Assembly: GCA_050084985.1 (NCBI GenBank)
Contig: JBITNC010000001.1
Span: 91,264,001-91,328,000, forward strand
Direction of reading: 5' to 3'
Origin: Nageia nagi
Taxonomy: Eukaryota; Pinophyta
DNA: 64,000 bases
A program made the position numbers and the translations under genes. Below are positions 1-13,090 of the stretch, piece by piece. The notes under the pieces are model-generated. The model saw only the letters and a program-made list of their open reading frames with translations. It did no database searches and was not told the DNA's origin. Each line of letters starts with the position of its first letter. The first letter of the stretch is position 1.

Positions 1-166
1 TCTTGATAGTTACCTTCAACTAACTTATTCTTTCCTTTTCTTGAAATTTAGGTTCAGTACTAGTACTTGTGAATGCAAGAGAGGGTAATGCTAGTAACTG
101 ATTTAGGATAATAGGTTTGGAAGGAGGTGGTAAGGTGAGAACTCCATGTTGACTTATTTGTGGAGC

Positions 167-754
167 TTATTTAGGAGGAAAAATTGAAAATAAGGGCATG
201 ATTATTCTAGGTTGCATTTTACCAGAGGAGACTAGGGTATGTTCTATGGTTATTGCTATTTGATAAACATGTGGGAACATATATCTTGACATAATAATAA
301 GAATATTATAGTCAAGAAGAAAAGGTTTCCTATAATACAACAATGCTTTTGCATTTATTGGTCTAATCCTTACTAGTATATACTTCCATGTTCTTTTGAA
401 TCTGATATTCAAATCATCAATGGATTCATGAGGATATCTTTTGATACATGCTATGAGGCTAAAGAACATGCTATCATCACCATATATAACAAATATTTTA
501 ATTAAATCCTGACATGACTCTTCCCATAAATTTATAGATTAGGGAATAAGAGTTCTAAACCACTCAGTTGCTTTGCCTTCAAAAGAGTGTGATAGTAACC
601 TAGTTATCATGGTTTCATCAGTAATATCAAAGATTGAAGCCAACAAAGATACATATTGGAAATGTTCATATGGCATATTTTTAGATCCATCATGCTTAGG
701 CAAAACTTTAAAATTTTTTTGAGGTATAGGAGGTGAATTATTAGCAACAACCAA
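167..754 (-). pseudogene. Ty3/Gypsy Gag fragment
   Basis: Capsid-type Gag, which packages the element RNA. Translated from 754 downward, one frame gives a retrotransposon-gag-like stretch with the hallmark S-F-E-G-K-A-T-E-W-F (alignable to the LxGxAxxWF motif), then a TAG at about 536, then the same frame continues through an R-F-K-R-T-W segment to 167. The frame is therefore continuous apart from one stop. It lies downstream of a minus-strand primer-binding-like site (about 1032-1049) and a probable 5' LTR (1050-1836), so it looks like the 5' half of a Gypsy element that leaves the window on the left. No protease or polymerase is visible here. The stop indicates a decayed copy. Confidence 0.7.
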
Positions 755-1049
755 ATAATGACTATTATTTCAGGTAGGAAAACTTACTGGTTGAGCCATA
801 CTTGGAGAATGGGTAGGAGACAAAGGATTTTTAAGAACTGAATCAAATATAACTAATATTGGGATTGTCTGTAAGGGGACCAAAGGAGACACAACCCAAG
901 AAATATTTTGCTTAGTCCTCCTATGAGGAACTAAGAGCTCTTGAAATCTAGGTTATCTAAGAGAATTTTTGGCACTACTTCTAGTTATTCTACATTTTAG
1001 AGGTGCTAGGGTTCAAAACATTGACTGGTTGATAGTAGAGTCACCAATA

Positions 1050-1836
1050 AGGTTAAAATAACCTTACAATCTTGAAGGATTTAATTTATAGCCCACTAGA
1101 TGAGGCTATTAGGCCTAACTATGCCTACTAAATATGGAATTTAACTCTTGTCCCAGTGGACATACCAAAAATGGAACTTTTTACTATTGATTGGTATAGC
1201 ATAATATCAAAGGGTTTGGTCTAGTCATGTTCTCCACTACCCACAATAGTAGGTTCCTTGAAAGAGCAAAAAGTGGTGGGAATGTGCTCATGTTGGTTTT
1301 CTATTCAATCTTTGGTTTATAGGCTGGTTCTTATCTATATTCAAGGTTAAAAGTAATAAGAAAAGAATGAAAAGATAAAAAGTTATAGGAAAGAGACAAG
1401 TAAATAAAAAAGTTAAAATAAGAAATATACAACCTAAGCATTGTAGCTTAGGCAGTAATCCATAGTCAAGATTAAGAATAGCAAACTATCTCGCACTTGA
1501 GGTCTCTCAATCACAATACATAGCCATAATTTGAAGAAAACATTTCACACATAACATTTATAAGAGCAATAAATAGCCACTTTGTTGTAAGAGGACAAAG
1601 CATTGTCTATTTGTATTATTATATGTGACTAGATCTTATAGATTTGGGTAAATTTGCTAAAATATCCGACCCCTTTGATCTTTAAGAGTTAGCTATTTAT
1701 ACAACTTCCTCCCTTTCTTAGGTGGTTGGGTTTAATTAATATACATAATTGCTAGCATTGAATGAAATAATTAAAATAATACTATTTACATAAATACTAC
1801 AACTATGTTAGATTACATAGTAAATAAGTACCAACA
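1050..1836 (-). mobile_element. Probable 5' LTR of minus-strand Gypsy element
   Basis: On the minus strand this stretch begins TGTTGGTAC at 1836. It carries a TATAAATA box near 1690-1697, about 140 nt in. It ends just before TTGGTGACTCTAC (about 1032-1048), which looks like a Gypsy primer binding site and is followed by the gag fragment. The second LTR is outside the window, so both borders are provisional; the inner end lacks a clean CA. Confidence 0.45.
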
Positions 1837-2265
1837 ATATGACTATATGAGAATTTGCAATTTCTGAATAGCCATGTCCATAGAGCCATAATCCTTTTGA
1901 CATATTTTTGATTGCTTCTTCTTTAACCTTGTAGTTGATTAGAGATAGCACTATAGTTAACTGAGTAATTATGTTACTGCAAAATGATGGGTATGATTAT
2001 GTATAATGTTCTGTTAGTTACTATCTACTTCTTTGCAATCTTTATGATCTCTATTATAGATGTCAGTAATCAAAGTAATGGTGGTAAATAGATATCATGT
2101 AACTTGGTTCAAGAAGAAAGTACCACTATTATGTGGAAATGAGTTGGTTTCAACATATTAATAAGGCTTCGAGGGTCAAACACTTAAGATAAAGTGGACT
2201 CAGGTGTTCCTCCTTATGCATTACTCTTACCTTTGCTTGGCAAGTTCTATGTTCTTCATCTAAGT
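1837..2265. other. Intergenic, nothing recognised
   Basis: AT-rich sequence between the probable Gypsy LTR and a 78-bp tandem repeat. I see no reading frame, LTR end or RNA-like element here. Confidence 0.5.
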
Positions 2266-2521
2266 TCTATTGATGATCTGGTTCTTTTGCGACCCTATGA
2301 TTTTAGCCAAAAATCATGACATCATTTTTTAGAATTTATGGGCTCTATTGATGATTTGATTCTTTTAGGACCTGCTAATTTCAACCAAAAATCATGACAT
2401 CATCTCTTAGAATTGATAAGCTTTGTTGATGATTTAGTTCTTTTAGGACCTATTAATTTTAGCCAAAAATCATGACATCATCTCTCAAAATTGATGGGCT
2501 CTATTTATGATCTGGTTCTTA
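2266..2521 (+). repeat. 78-bp tandem repeat, about 3.3 copies
   Basis: The phrase TCTATTGATGAT recurs at 2266 and 2344. ATCATGACATCAT recurs at 2313, 2391 and 2469, an exact 78-bp period. Copies differ by several substitutions. No coding frame runs through the array. Confidence 0.85.
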
Positions 2522-2877
2522 ATTTATGCAAGTCCTGGACACTTGTGTCAACAATTCCTTGACACTATGAGGGAATAAATATAACTCTTAAACATTTTTA
2601 TTTACATAACTTCTGGGTATTCTTTACAATTCTCTTGGGTACTTTTAAGAAAATAACATAGCTCTTAGAGTGTCTTATTTACAAAACTAACATTCTAAGA
2701 GAAAGAAATGAGAAGAGGTATTAACAAGAATGAAGGAATACAATAATTTATAACTCATGGAGACTCTAAGAGAAAAATATGCCTTCTAGGTATACATAAC
2801 TCCCTAGAACTAAAGAATAAAAAAATAGAGAATAAAGAATAATTAGAATTACCCCGATTCAAAGTGTAATTATGAAA

Positions 2878-3491
2878 GAATATAGTTCTCATCTCTGATT
2901 GTATCTATTTGGAGGAGAACTCTCTTACTCTCTCTTCTTCTTCTCTCTTATTTGCTCTATCCCAATATTGCATTAAGGGGGAGTGTTGGAATGTATAATG
3001 CATTATTATAAAGGTTTGTATTAATCCTCTAAATAAATATTTGTAAATTCACTAATACTTAAGGGTATCATTATATACCTTAAGTATTTAAGTGAATATA
3101 ATAATGTAACTTGTCTTACACTCCATGTCATGAGCATGCCCCTTGGGTAAAAGGGAGTGCATGTCATGCTTTTGTACATTGGGTAAAAAGGTGATCCAAA
3201 GTAGGATTTTGGCCTATAAATAGAAGGCTCCCTATTTGTTATTACACACCAATTTATGGAGTAAATTTATGCTATAAGATAGTGTTTAGGAAATGAGATT
3301 AGGAGATTGTAAGAGTTCATATTTGTGAATGAAGTGAGATCTAGTTAGTGGATGTACTCCTAGTTGGAGGAATCGCTTACATCTTGAGTTATCTTTGTGA
3401 GATTGCTTTGTGAGTTATTTAGATGTGATTTTTCAACTTACATGTTATCTTGGTAGTATATGGTTGTGTATGTTATAGTTCAATCTCTACA
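2878..3491 (+). mobile_element. Copia-type element A: 3' end (PPT plus 3' LTR)
   Basis: The 3' LTR spans 2984-3491, beginning TGTTGGAATG and ending TTCAATCTCTACA. It is preceded by a purine tract AAGGGGGAG (about 2975-2983). About 105 bp of internal sequence to the left (2878-2983) matches, in reverse complement, the equivalent part of the minus-strand elements at 18544-19041 and 49699-50197, so A, B and D are one family. To the left the homology stops, so A is truncated or interrupted. To the right the LTR abuts LINE reverse-transcriptase sequence. Confidence 0.8.
3215..3222 (+). promoter_or_regulatory. TATA box in the LTR of element A
   Basis: TATAAATA in the context GGCCTATAAATAGAAGG. The same box appears in reverse complement in the D LTR near 49970 and slightly altered in B, so it marks the U3/R region of this LTR family. 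Confidence 0.6.
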
Positions 3492-5560
3492 AAGGAGGCC
3501 ACCCACCTCTACACCTGTAGTCTCTAAGATAAAGGACTCCAACTCATCAATGAAAAGGCCAAACAAAGTTGGTATAGACGGCATCCTTGCTTCACCCTAA
3601 TAGTGCTGAGAATGTTCTTTCAAATCTCCTCAAGAGTACAAACATGACTTGGAAGTGTCCCATATAGAGTCATAATGGATAAGATCCATAGCTTTGGAAC
3701 CCCCAATAGTTGAAGATAGTCCAAGAGTCTACTTCTAGGAACCATGTTGAAGGCCTTTCAAAAGTATACAATGATCTCTATGGAATCCTTCCTATCCTCC
3801 TTCTCTGAACCCTATCTCATTATCCATGTGAGATAAATACACCTCCACAACTATGGCATAAAGCTTGGCTAAGGTGTGATCGATAATAATAGTATGGTAG
3901 TTGTTGGGAACATTGGGTTCACTAGATTTGAAAATGGGGCGAATGATGTTAGAGGTCCAAGGGGAGGGAAAACTTGAGCATATATCTTTGTTGAAAAGCA
4001 TAGAGAGGAAGGGAGGGAAGGTGTATTTGGCATGCTTAAAGAATTTTTCTTGGAGGTTCCTGAAATCTGAGGATTTATCAAAGTTCAACTTCTAGATGAT
4101 GATGTGAATGAGGGGAGGAGTGAAGAATGCTAGAGAGGAAGGTTGGGCAAAGTAGATGGGTGGGTTATGATCAAATACGATGTAAATGTGGGAGGCATAC
4201 TCCTTCCATGCATGAAGAGAGATGGAGCTAGTGATATGATTCCTGGGAAGGAAGGAGTGCCAAAATATTTTTAGATTAGAATAGAGGGAAGATATGGCAT
4301 CTAACCTTTCTTAGTCCTGAGGAGGCATTGGTAATCTTGGTGGAGGGATATGGTAGAGGGGGATTGTGGATCAAGGGCTATGGAATGATGAAGATGGTGA
4401 TGGGACACCTTATAGTCTAAATTAAACCAAAGGTTCATTGGAAAATAATCAAGGGGGGAGAAGATGGGGTGGGGGGCAAAATTTATGTGGAAAGGCCTAG
4501 AGTACTATAGAACAAAGGGATTTAGCTAGGTGGAGTGCCTGATCATCCACTAAGGAGTGTAAGTGAATGTTAGATTTTTTCTACAATAGGATTGTATTGT
4601 AGGTAGGATTAAAGGTTGTGTTAAAAAAATTGTAATGCAAGGAGAAATAGGAATGGGAAAGGACTCAAGGGAGGATGATGAATGGAGATCGACCATGGAG
4701 AGGACCAAAGGTGCATGATCAACTAGTGGGGTATTGGGGACAACATGGAATGAGTGGAGATGTGAGATGAGTGAAGGGCTAGCAAGGATATAATCTACTA
4801 CATTGTTACCTATCACATGTGAAAAGCAAGTGTGGTGCCTGGATTGGGGGAACCGACCAATACCATTAAGAATCATGAGGTCATGAGTCTCACCTAGCTC
4901 AAGAAGAAATCTTCCATAGGTTAAAGGAGGCATGGAATCAGTTGAGTTTGTCTGAGAGGAAAGGGGTTTATCCAAATATTATATATGAAGTGGATCAATG
5001 ATGCTATCAAAATACTACATCTGAAGACTCCCTTTCCTACCATTGAAGTCACCCAACAACATAATCTTACCTTGTAATGAATATCTAATGATCTCTAAGA
5101 ATAGGTCAAGGTAGGGGGACTCCCCTAAATCATGGATATGATAACTTGAAGCTATAGGTGGGAAATAACACCTAGCTATATATAATATCCTAAGTGGTGG
5201 GGTCCTCACTAAGAAAATCATATGTATCTATCATGTGTGTCAATGCCCTTTGTGTGAACCTATTGAAGCATATAATCTTTGATAAAAAAAGCCATCCCTC
5301 CTAGACCATGATTAGTAAAACCTATTCGATTTGAAGTCTTAAAAGAGGATATCCATGTAAAACTTGCAAATGGGGGGATCCCCTTTATTGAGCTCTCATG
5401 TGTCTCAAAGAAGAATACTAAATTTGCCTATTGTAGGATGTATTGGATTGAACCGGGGGGACTAAAGCATCCTATTGCAGTTCCAAGATACTACCATAAT
5501 GGATGAGTCCTCTAAAGAGGTCCTTGATGTACATCATTTGGTAAATGAAGGGCCCCATGA
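3492..5560 (-). pseudogene. LINE (non-LTR) endonuclease and reverse transcriptase remnant
   Basis: Minus-strand reading recovers LINE pieces in the right order. An apurinic-type endonuclease lies at about 5560-4550, with a G-D-F-N core near 5050 and V-D-Y-x-L-A-S plus a D-H-A-P-L segment near 4700-4800. The start of a reverse transcriptase follows at about 4090-3790 (P-I-F-K-S-x-x-P-N-x-P-x-N-Y-x-T-I), and then the G-V-K-Q-G-C motif near 3590. The frame is broken by many stops and shifts. The sequence ends at the LTR of element A at 3491, before the catalytic Y/F-x-D-D motif. A related fragment containing that later part is at 48850-49698. Confidence 0.7.
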
Positions 5561-6892
5561 TTTGTACCATCCTATGGGGGGAGAATATCTAATCCAAGCC
5601 TAATAATTCCAAATGACTACCCATTTATTAATTCCTTGTGGTAATAACTTGATCATTTAGGGTATTCATTTTCATTCTCTATGTGGAGATTTCATATATA
5701 TAAACATAGGGTATGAACAAGTGAGATTGGATGTTGTAATTACAAAAATGCAAGGTTTGATCCAAATAAATACATAGTAGACCCATATGGAAATGTTCTA
5801 TGCAAAAATGCAAATCTTGCTTCCACACTTGCTTGGGAGGTCAATCATTGGTTTCCATATGACCTAACATGTTCTTTCACCTAATACATGTCTAGAATTT
5901 AATGAAAGCAAATACCCATTTATTTTGTTTATTTTTGAATATGAAAGAGGGGGGAAATAATAGAGAGTAATATGAGGTTGGTACAGTGGCAAGTCAATCA
6001 AAGGAAGTAGAACAACTTAGAATTTCTTGTTCCATGGTGGGATTTGCAACTTGGAATTTCAATGAACCAATTTTTGTCAATTTTTACCACAAAGAATATA
6101 GACTTCAGGTATTAAATTTGGGTACAACTAGGTTTTTAAAGATTCACTGGCTTTTGGCTTCTAATGTGGGCTAGATCTTTTAAATAATATTAATAATTAA
6201 TTAAAAAAGCCCAAATACTAGATTCATATCACCATATAGTCAAACTCATGGGCATACACCAAAATTCCATAATTGATATACATGTGAATATGCCTATCTT
6301 ATAGAAACCAGCTAAACCTATTTATGGATTGGTTAATTTTGATGGATCTCTTCTCACACAGAGCCCTTGCATTCCACTTCTTGGTCTCCTTATGGCTTAG
6401 GGTCTTGTTGGCTACCCAACATAGTGGCACCTTTTTTTTAATTATTTTATAACTCATTTTTGACATTGATCTGGGAAAACAATCATTGACCTTCATATTT
6501 ATTACCAGTAGGGGAGCCTACATATCATTAGCTCATTGTTAGCATTGCAATCTAGTACATCATTTCAATTTTTTATTTGTCGTTATTTGGGAATTTATTT
6601 TATTTTAGAGAACAAAAATAATAAAATAGGATCATCATTTACTATGCTTGGCTATATAGTTTGGTAGTAGTCCATTTCAAATACAAATCAAGTGAGTAAT
6701 ATAGGAATATTTCTCCCTTTATTGATGAGCTTTGTGGAAAATACCCATTTGTGAATTTTATTAAGGTAAAATACAGGAAGTATGTATTTTAAGTTTTGGA
6801 TTCTATGAATTTCCTTGTGTTTTTATCCACTAACAAAAATATCCTTGTAACTTTGAATGTGGACATATAATTTGTTTTCCTATGATCTGAAA
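5561..6892. other. No gene recognised
   Basis: AT-rich DNA to the right of the LINE endonuclease. Only short open frames without recognisable motifs are present. It may include the LINE 5' leader, but nothing proves it. Confidence 0.45.
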
Positions 6893-8052
6893 TGGATTTT
6901 AGAGTCTTAAAAAAAGATGATTTTTCAAGTTTATAAGTTTGTTAATTATTCTCTTCTATATTAAATATCTATTTTGCACAATTCCAATGCTTCAAACGTT
7001 AAATAAAATGGAGCTATGGTTTTTAAGTTATGGCTTTTTGAAATTTGGAGTTAAATATAAAAAATGCAAAATATGCATGGAAGGCTCTATTACTGATTCA
7101 ACTAGAGCATCTTAATTGATTCATAGCTTGAAATGTGAATCATTGGTACCTTTTATTATGGTGAACATGTGGTTAAATGTTTTAAGGCATTTAGATTAAA
7201 TACTTAGAAGTTATGGCACTCACAAAATAGTAAATTATCATTTTATGTTCATGACTAGTCAAAATTTTGACAGCTGCCAGGTGCAAATTTGCATTGGAAG
7301 CCAACTTGATGATGATTTTAGAGCTACCAATAAGTATTTAAAGCATGAAATTTGAACTAGTTAAGCTACTTATATCCAAGAACACTTGTATGAAATTTTA
7401 CAACATTTAGAATTATGGGCATGAAGTTGTGGTCATGCCAAAATGGCACCAGAAGCAGTTTTGATAGTTTTGCAAAATCCAAAAAGATAGGAGCATATAA
7501 CCATACGAGGCCAAAACAATGCTACAGAAATATAAATGAGGGATGCTATTGTTGTGAGTATGGGAGAGTAACATTGGAGGTGCATTTTAAGCTTGCATAG
7601 AAGAAAAAGAACATGGACAAGATTATTGCCATCGAGAAAGAAGTGGATGATATAATCACCATGATGAAAAGAAAAAGACAAAGAGTGGTTCTAAAGATGT
7701 CATCTCAGGAAAAGAGATGTGGAACTATGCTTAAGAAATTTCATTGAAAAGAGAGTCATCTTCAAGAAAGGGATTCAATGGAGAGCCTACAGTGATCATG
7801 TAATTCGACTTCGATAAACAAAAGAGTGGAGCAAGAAGGATCATACAAGTGACATTGTAAAATGGAATCTATAATAATGGATTTCTATTTGTTGGATGTA
7901 AACCATATTGATCAAACCAGGGTAACTATGTGTGTACATCATTGTGTGTTTTTTATTTGGTGTGCACTTTTTATTTTTGCAAGCACTAAATTAAACAAAG
8001 TGTGAAGATTCGAAAGTGAATTCATGAAAAGTAGAGTTTACGGATCAAGTTG
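6893..8052 (+). repeat. Direct repeat, copy 1 (unclassified)
   Basis: This aligns almost throughout with 8553-9935. Shared landmarks include GAGTCTTAAAAAAAG near the start, GCATTTTAAGCTTGCATAG (7581 and 9462), a GATGATATAATC segment, and a GTGAAGAT end near 8003 and 9889. No LTR termini, target duplication or protein motif was found. The family is unknown to me. Confidence 0.75.
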
Positions 8053-8552
8053 ATATCAAAGTAATTCTTTGTCTAGGAATTGATGGATCTTGTTAAAAAA
8101 AAATGAACGAGTGCTTTGTTTGTAAAGTTCAGTGTTGTTCCTACTTCAGAGTCAAGAGAACCTGATCTAATGGATTGGTTTGAAAGCATGCAAGGTTGAG
8201 GTAAATTTTCATATCAAAAGTAAAAAATTTCATTAGCATTTGATTAAATCTTTCCATAATAAAATTATCTTGACATGAATTTTGGTGGGAGGATAAGGGC
8301 CCATCTTCTCGTTAGTTGTGATAATTGAGAAAGTTGTGTTGGAAGCGAATATTCTTATCATCTTGTTTCATTGAGAATACAAAGTGATGTACATGAAAAT
8401 GCCAAGCGAATTCAACTGAGGAGAAAATTTGAGAAGGTGCTTCCAAGAAGGGGTAAATTTGTATTTGTGTGAGGATTTTTTTCCTCAATATTTTAATCCT
8501 AAGGATTTTGTGGGACCAAAAGCCCCTAAAATGGGATGAGAGATTTAAAATG

Positions 8553-9935
8553 GATTTGAGTCTTAAAAAAAGGTGATTTTTAAAGTTTATAAGTTTGTTA
8601 ATTATTATATTCTATATTAAAGAGCTCTCTTCCATGATTCCAATGCTTCAAATGATAAATAAAATGGAGCTATAGTTTAAAAGTTATGGCTTTTCAAAAT
8701 TTGGAGTTAAATATAAAAAATGCAAAATATGTACAGAAGGCTCTATTGACTAATTCACCAAGAGTATCTCAAGTTGATTCATAGTTTTAAATTTTAATAA
8801 TTGGTACCTCGTATTATGCTCAATATGTGGTTAAAATTTGAAGGTATTTGGATTAAATACTTCAAATTTATGGCACTCACAAAATGGTAAATTATCATTC
8901 TATGTTTTTGATTTAGTCAAAATTTTGACAGTTGCTAGTTGCAAATTTGCATTGGAGGCTAACTTGATGACGATTCTTGGAGCCACTAATAAGGATTTAA
9001 AGTGTGAAATTTGGACCAATTAAGCTAATTATATATAAGAACTCTTGGATGAAATTTCACAACATTTAGAATTATAGAAATGAAGTTGTGGTCATGCTAA
9101 AATGGCACCAGAAGCAATTTTGTTAGTTATGCAAAATTCAAAAAGATAGGAGAATATAACCATATGAGGCCAAAACAATGCTAAAGGAATATAAATGAGG
9201 GAGATTATTATTGTGAGAATGAGATATAATATTATAAAGGAGGAAAAATAATAAATATTATCTTATCACCATGTAACCATAAACTCCAAATTTGTAATTC
9301 CTTAATGTTATAAAATGAAACATGGAGTATGAAAAAAAGTTAAGTCCTTTAGTGTGGATTTCCTCCCAAGAGGAAGTTAGTGTAGGTTTGAAAAGAATAT
9401 AGAAGACTCAATTCTATTGTAAACTCCATGGAAAATAACAAAACCATGAGAGTAATATTAGAGGTGCATTTTAAGCTTGCATAGAAGAAAAAGAACATGG
9501 ACAAGATTATTTCCATGGAGAAAGAAGTGGATGATATAATCGCCATGATGAAAAGAAAAAAACAAAGAGTAGTTATAAATATGTCATCTTGGGACAAGAG
9601 ATGTGGAACTATGCTCAAGGAATTTCATTGAAAAGAGAGTCATCTTCAAGAAAGGGATTTAATGGAGAGCCTATAGTGATCATGTGATTCAACTTCGACA
9701 AATGAAAGAGTGAACCAAGAAGGATCATATAAGTGACATTGTAAAATGGAATCTACAACAATAGATTGCTATTTACTGGATGTGAACCACATCGATTGAA
9801 CTAGGGTAACTATGTGTGTACATCATTTTGTGCATTTTTTATTTGGTGTGCATTTTTTAATTTTTACAAGCACTAAAATGAACAAAGTGTGAAGATCTAA
9901 AAGTGAATTTGTGAAAAGTAGGTTTTATAGATCAT
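8553..9935 (+). repeat. Direct repeat, copy 2 with about 220-bp extra segment
   Basis: Second copy of the repeat at 6893-8052, in the same orientation. The offset is about 1.66 kb at the left end and about 1.88 kb at the right end, because copy 2 carries roughly 220 bp of additional AT-rich DNA around 9215-9450. Both copies are non-coding as far as I can read. Confidence 0.75.
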
Positions 9936-11319
9936 CCTACATTCAATTCTATTATTTTTAATCCATCAATTGTATTTCAAAACTCTGTAATCTGTTCAAG
10001 ATGCCCAATAAATGAAAAATGGTCTCTCTTTCATTTGAGCTAATATTTTCCCCAAAGTATGGGAATGTATGTTATTTTCATATTCTAATAGGACAAAATG
10101 AATTGTACAAACCTGGAAAGAAAATTAGTAATGGGAAATTATACATCATTTTGAGTTCCAAAATTATGTTATGATAAGAATGTAGGCATGCTCTAGGAAA
10201 GTGTTTTGAGAATAGGGGATGTTCTCTAGAAAAGTGTTGCTTCTACTCATCATGATGAGTTTCTTTCAGTAGTCACAAAACTAAAACATTGTCTCAATTT
10301 CATATAGCCATATAATATCGATCCATAATTGATAAACTAAATGATGAATAAAATCTCATTAAATGAAATAAATGACACTATGCAAACAAATCAACTTCCT
10401 TCAAAACTAAAATAAATAAATGCTATTATTAAAATAACATTAGAATACATGACACTCATAAAAGTTTACAAAAATAAAAGGAACATAAGCTTGTGTTTCA
10501 AATTTTATCAATGTTATATTTAAGAAATTTTTATTTTTAGGAATAGTCTTTTTTCTATTTTTTCTTGAATTTTGGAATAGCCATTTTTCTATAATTAGGA
10601 ATTATAATTTTTTTTTTAAATGAAACTTGAATCTTATGCCATGATACATAGAATGAAACTAAAAAGAGATGAGCAAAAATAACAAAGTCAAGAACAACAT
10701 GCAATAAACATCGTAACCAATCATAAGTAACCACTATCTACTAAGGCACTGATAATCAACAAATACATTTAACACCATTCATTGGGAAGTGGGGGAATTG
10801 GTGGGTGGTGTGGAGGTTAAAGGCTACTTTGGATGCTCATTAATGGCTACAACATTCTCACTTCCATCAACATTATGTTTCCATACATTCGATAGAATAC
10901 GTTACAAGTGAGTATTATCTAGAGTTTCCTAAATCTCCTGCTAGTTTGAATCTGAAATATTTGAAGGGAGGATTGCATTGAATGAAGTGGATACCCATTA
11001 TCTATAATCAACCCTTCCTCATTTGTATCTACCATTCATATTTTAGGTCAGCCACTAGAGTTATCCTACCAACCACTACCATCACCATTAGTCATATCTC
11101 CCTAATCATTACTATACCTAAAGGAGCTCAAGCATTCCACCCACCTAGAGTGTTGGTGGGGGGAGTTTGAAAAAGTATTCCATATAAATGAATTCTATAG
11201 AGGTGGTCAGAAAGGGGCTCTAACCTTATATCATTGATGTTGTCTATGACACGAAGAACTATGATCTTGCTCTCATGGGGGTGGGCGATGATGTTATCTC
11301 GATCTTGATCGCTTTGGAT
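9936..11319. other. No gene recognised
   Basis: AT-rich flank. A short stretch at 11220-11340 has more even base composition and an open plus-strand frame, but I cannot relate it to any family. No LTR or LINE motif is convincing here. Confidence 0.4.
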
Positions 11320-12762
11320 GGTCTAATGGCTCAGGCTATAGGGGGACCCTACTAATAGAACATGGGGTATTACCTTAGTGGCTAAGCATCTCTTGCAAAT
11401 ATTTGACTTCCAAAATGACCTTATTAACTTGGCCAGTGATCTTGAACCAAATATCATGAAACAAGTAAGCTTATCAAAAAGGGAAAATTCAATCATCGAT
11501 ATTTTTCTAGAAAAAATAACATTTTTTTCTTTCCACAAGTGAAATAAAATTCTAATTTTTAATAAGTTCCAAAATTATTCAAGCTTATCAGAAAAATCTA
11601 GGGGATCCTCTAAAAGATTATGAAGCCAAGTGAAATGTTGCTTAATAAATGGTTGAAAAAAGGATTCCATTCACTCCTCAGCTTTTTGAGCTTTTCCACA
11701 ATGCCAAAAGATATGCATGAAAGAATATTTTGTTATGTAAAATAGACACAATGGGTTGTTCATACCCAGGTGCTTCAATTTGTTACCAATAGGGAGACAT
11801 TAAAACAAAAGGCTCCAAAGAAATAACATTAGTTTGGGTTCAACATACTTGACCCACATACATATTAAATTATTTTCTACATATCTCATTGGAATATTAA
11901 ATATCCCAATGGTTATTGATCTTGGTAACCATGGACAATTTGGATGAAAGCCAACTGTATGCATGTTTAGCTGTGTAGGAAGAAAGAGGAATTCCTTTAA
12001 ATCATTTTCATTTTATTCACTAGGGGCATTGGGAGTGTTGTACCAACTTTGACCAAAGTGAAATAGGGGTGTTGTTAAGCACCATATCATAAGTATCTTT
12101 ATCCTTAGGCTTCAAATTAAATTTTTTGCTTAAACATATCCTAGGGAATCCAAATTTTGGAAGCCTAGTTGAAACATCTTGGATAGACATAATGCCTTTT
12201 CTAAAATCTCTTTTGGCCCTAATCCATTGAGTTCTATCTAGAGGTAGATTCTGATATTGGATGGTCAAGGACCACCAAACATTGAAATTGGAAAGGGAAA
12301 TACCCTTACATATGCTACCATCATTTTAGTTAAGCCAAGGTTTAATTGCCTCCCATGCTTTCTAGATAATTTTATAGATAAAGGATCCCACAATGTTGAT
12401 CAACAAAGGAGCCATAATGAGTGAGGGGAGATCCAAAATTTTACAAGCTATTTTTCCTAAAGGAATTCCTTGAGAGATATAATGTATTAGAAGTATATTC
12501 CATGCTTTCAAGTCTTAAAGTGCATGAATAATCCACTTAGTACTTAGAGTAGTGCCTTGCATCTAGTAGTAAAAGATCCCTATACCACCAAAGAGTTTAG
12601 GGAGGTAGCAAAACTCCCAAGTAACTATGTGGAAGCCTTTTTTATCTTTGTAACTTTCCCAAAGAAAATCCCTAAGAAGCTTTTCAAGTTTTTTGTAGCA
12701 CATTTGAGAAGAAACCCAAAAGAATAAGTAGTAAACATGGGTAGAATCCAACACCTTAGAGT
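11320..12762 (-). pseudogene. LINE H, 3' part: end of reverse transcriptase and zf-RVT-like domain
   Basis: On the minus strand 12754-12563 reads as the thumb-side end of a plant L1-type reverse transcriptase (K-K-L-E-K-L-L-R-D-F-L-W ... F-G-G-I-G-I). Around 11764-11690 a segment P-L-C ... H-I-F-W-H-C-G-K-A resembles the zinc-binding domain often found at the C-terminus of plant LINEs, with its first cysteine lost. Scattered stops show decay. The reading frame at 12762 continues, after removal of element E2 and one target duplication, into 17090, so these are one LINE copy. Confidence 0.75.
12758..12762 (+). repeat. Target-site duplication of E2 (left), AGAGT
   Basis: AGAGT directly precedes the E2 LTR TGTTGGAATT. 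The same five bases directly follow the right LTR at 17085-17089. Confidence 0.9.
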
Positions 12763-13076
12763 TGTTGGAATTATACCCTACATATCCCTAAGTCCTAAGT
12801 TAATAGATTAATTAATTAGGATTAATAGTATTTCCTAAAGTATTAATCTTAGCTTGTGAGGAATATTTGGTCTATGTTGACCATATTCCATACTTAGCCT
12901 ATTTGTTAGATAGGCATCACTTATTGTCTTGTAGTTCACGTAGGTGTGCTATTTGTGATATTTTTTATGGTGTGAGAATATTGCATCTCAACCATTTAGC
13001 TTGTCTTGTAATGGCTCATAAAGCCTATATATGTAACTCATTTTTATGAGTAATATAGAACATTATAGTTCTATCA
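12763..13076 (+). repeat. E2 5' LTR
   Basis: 314 bp, begins TGTTGGAATTATACC and ends GTTCTATCA. A TATATATG box at about 13026-13033 lies 45-50 bp before the LTR end, so U3 makes up nearly the whole LTR and R/U5 is very short. Confidence 0.9.
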
Positions 13077-13077
13077 A

Positions 13078-13090
13078 TTGGTATGAGAGC
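13078..13090 (+). other. E2 primer binding site
   Basis: TTGGTATGAGAGC, one base away from the initiator-Met tRNA-complementary TTGGTATCAGAGC used by many plant Copia elements. It starts one base after the LTR. Confidence 0.8.
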
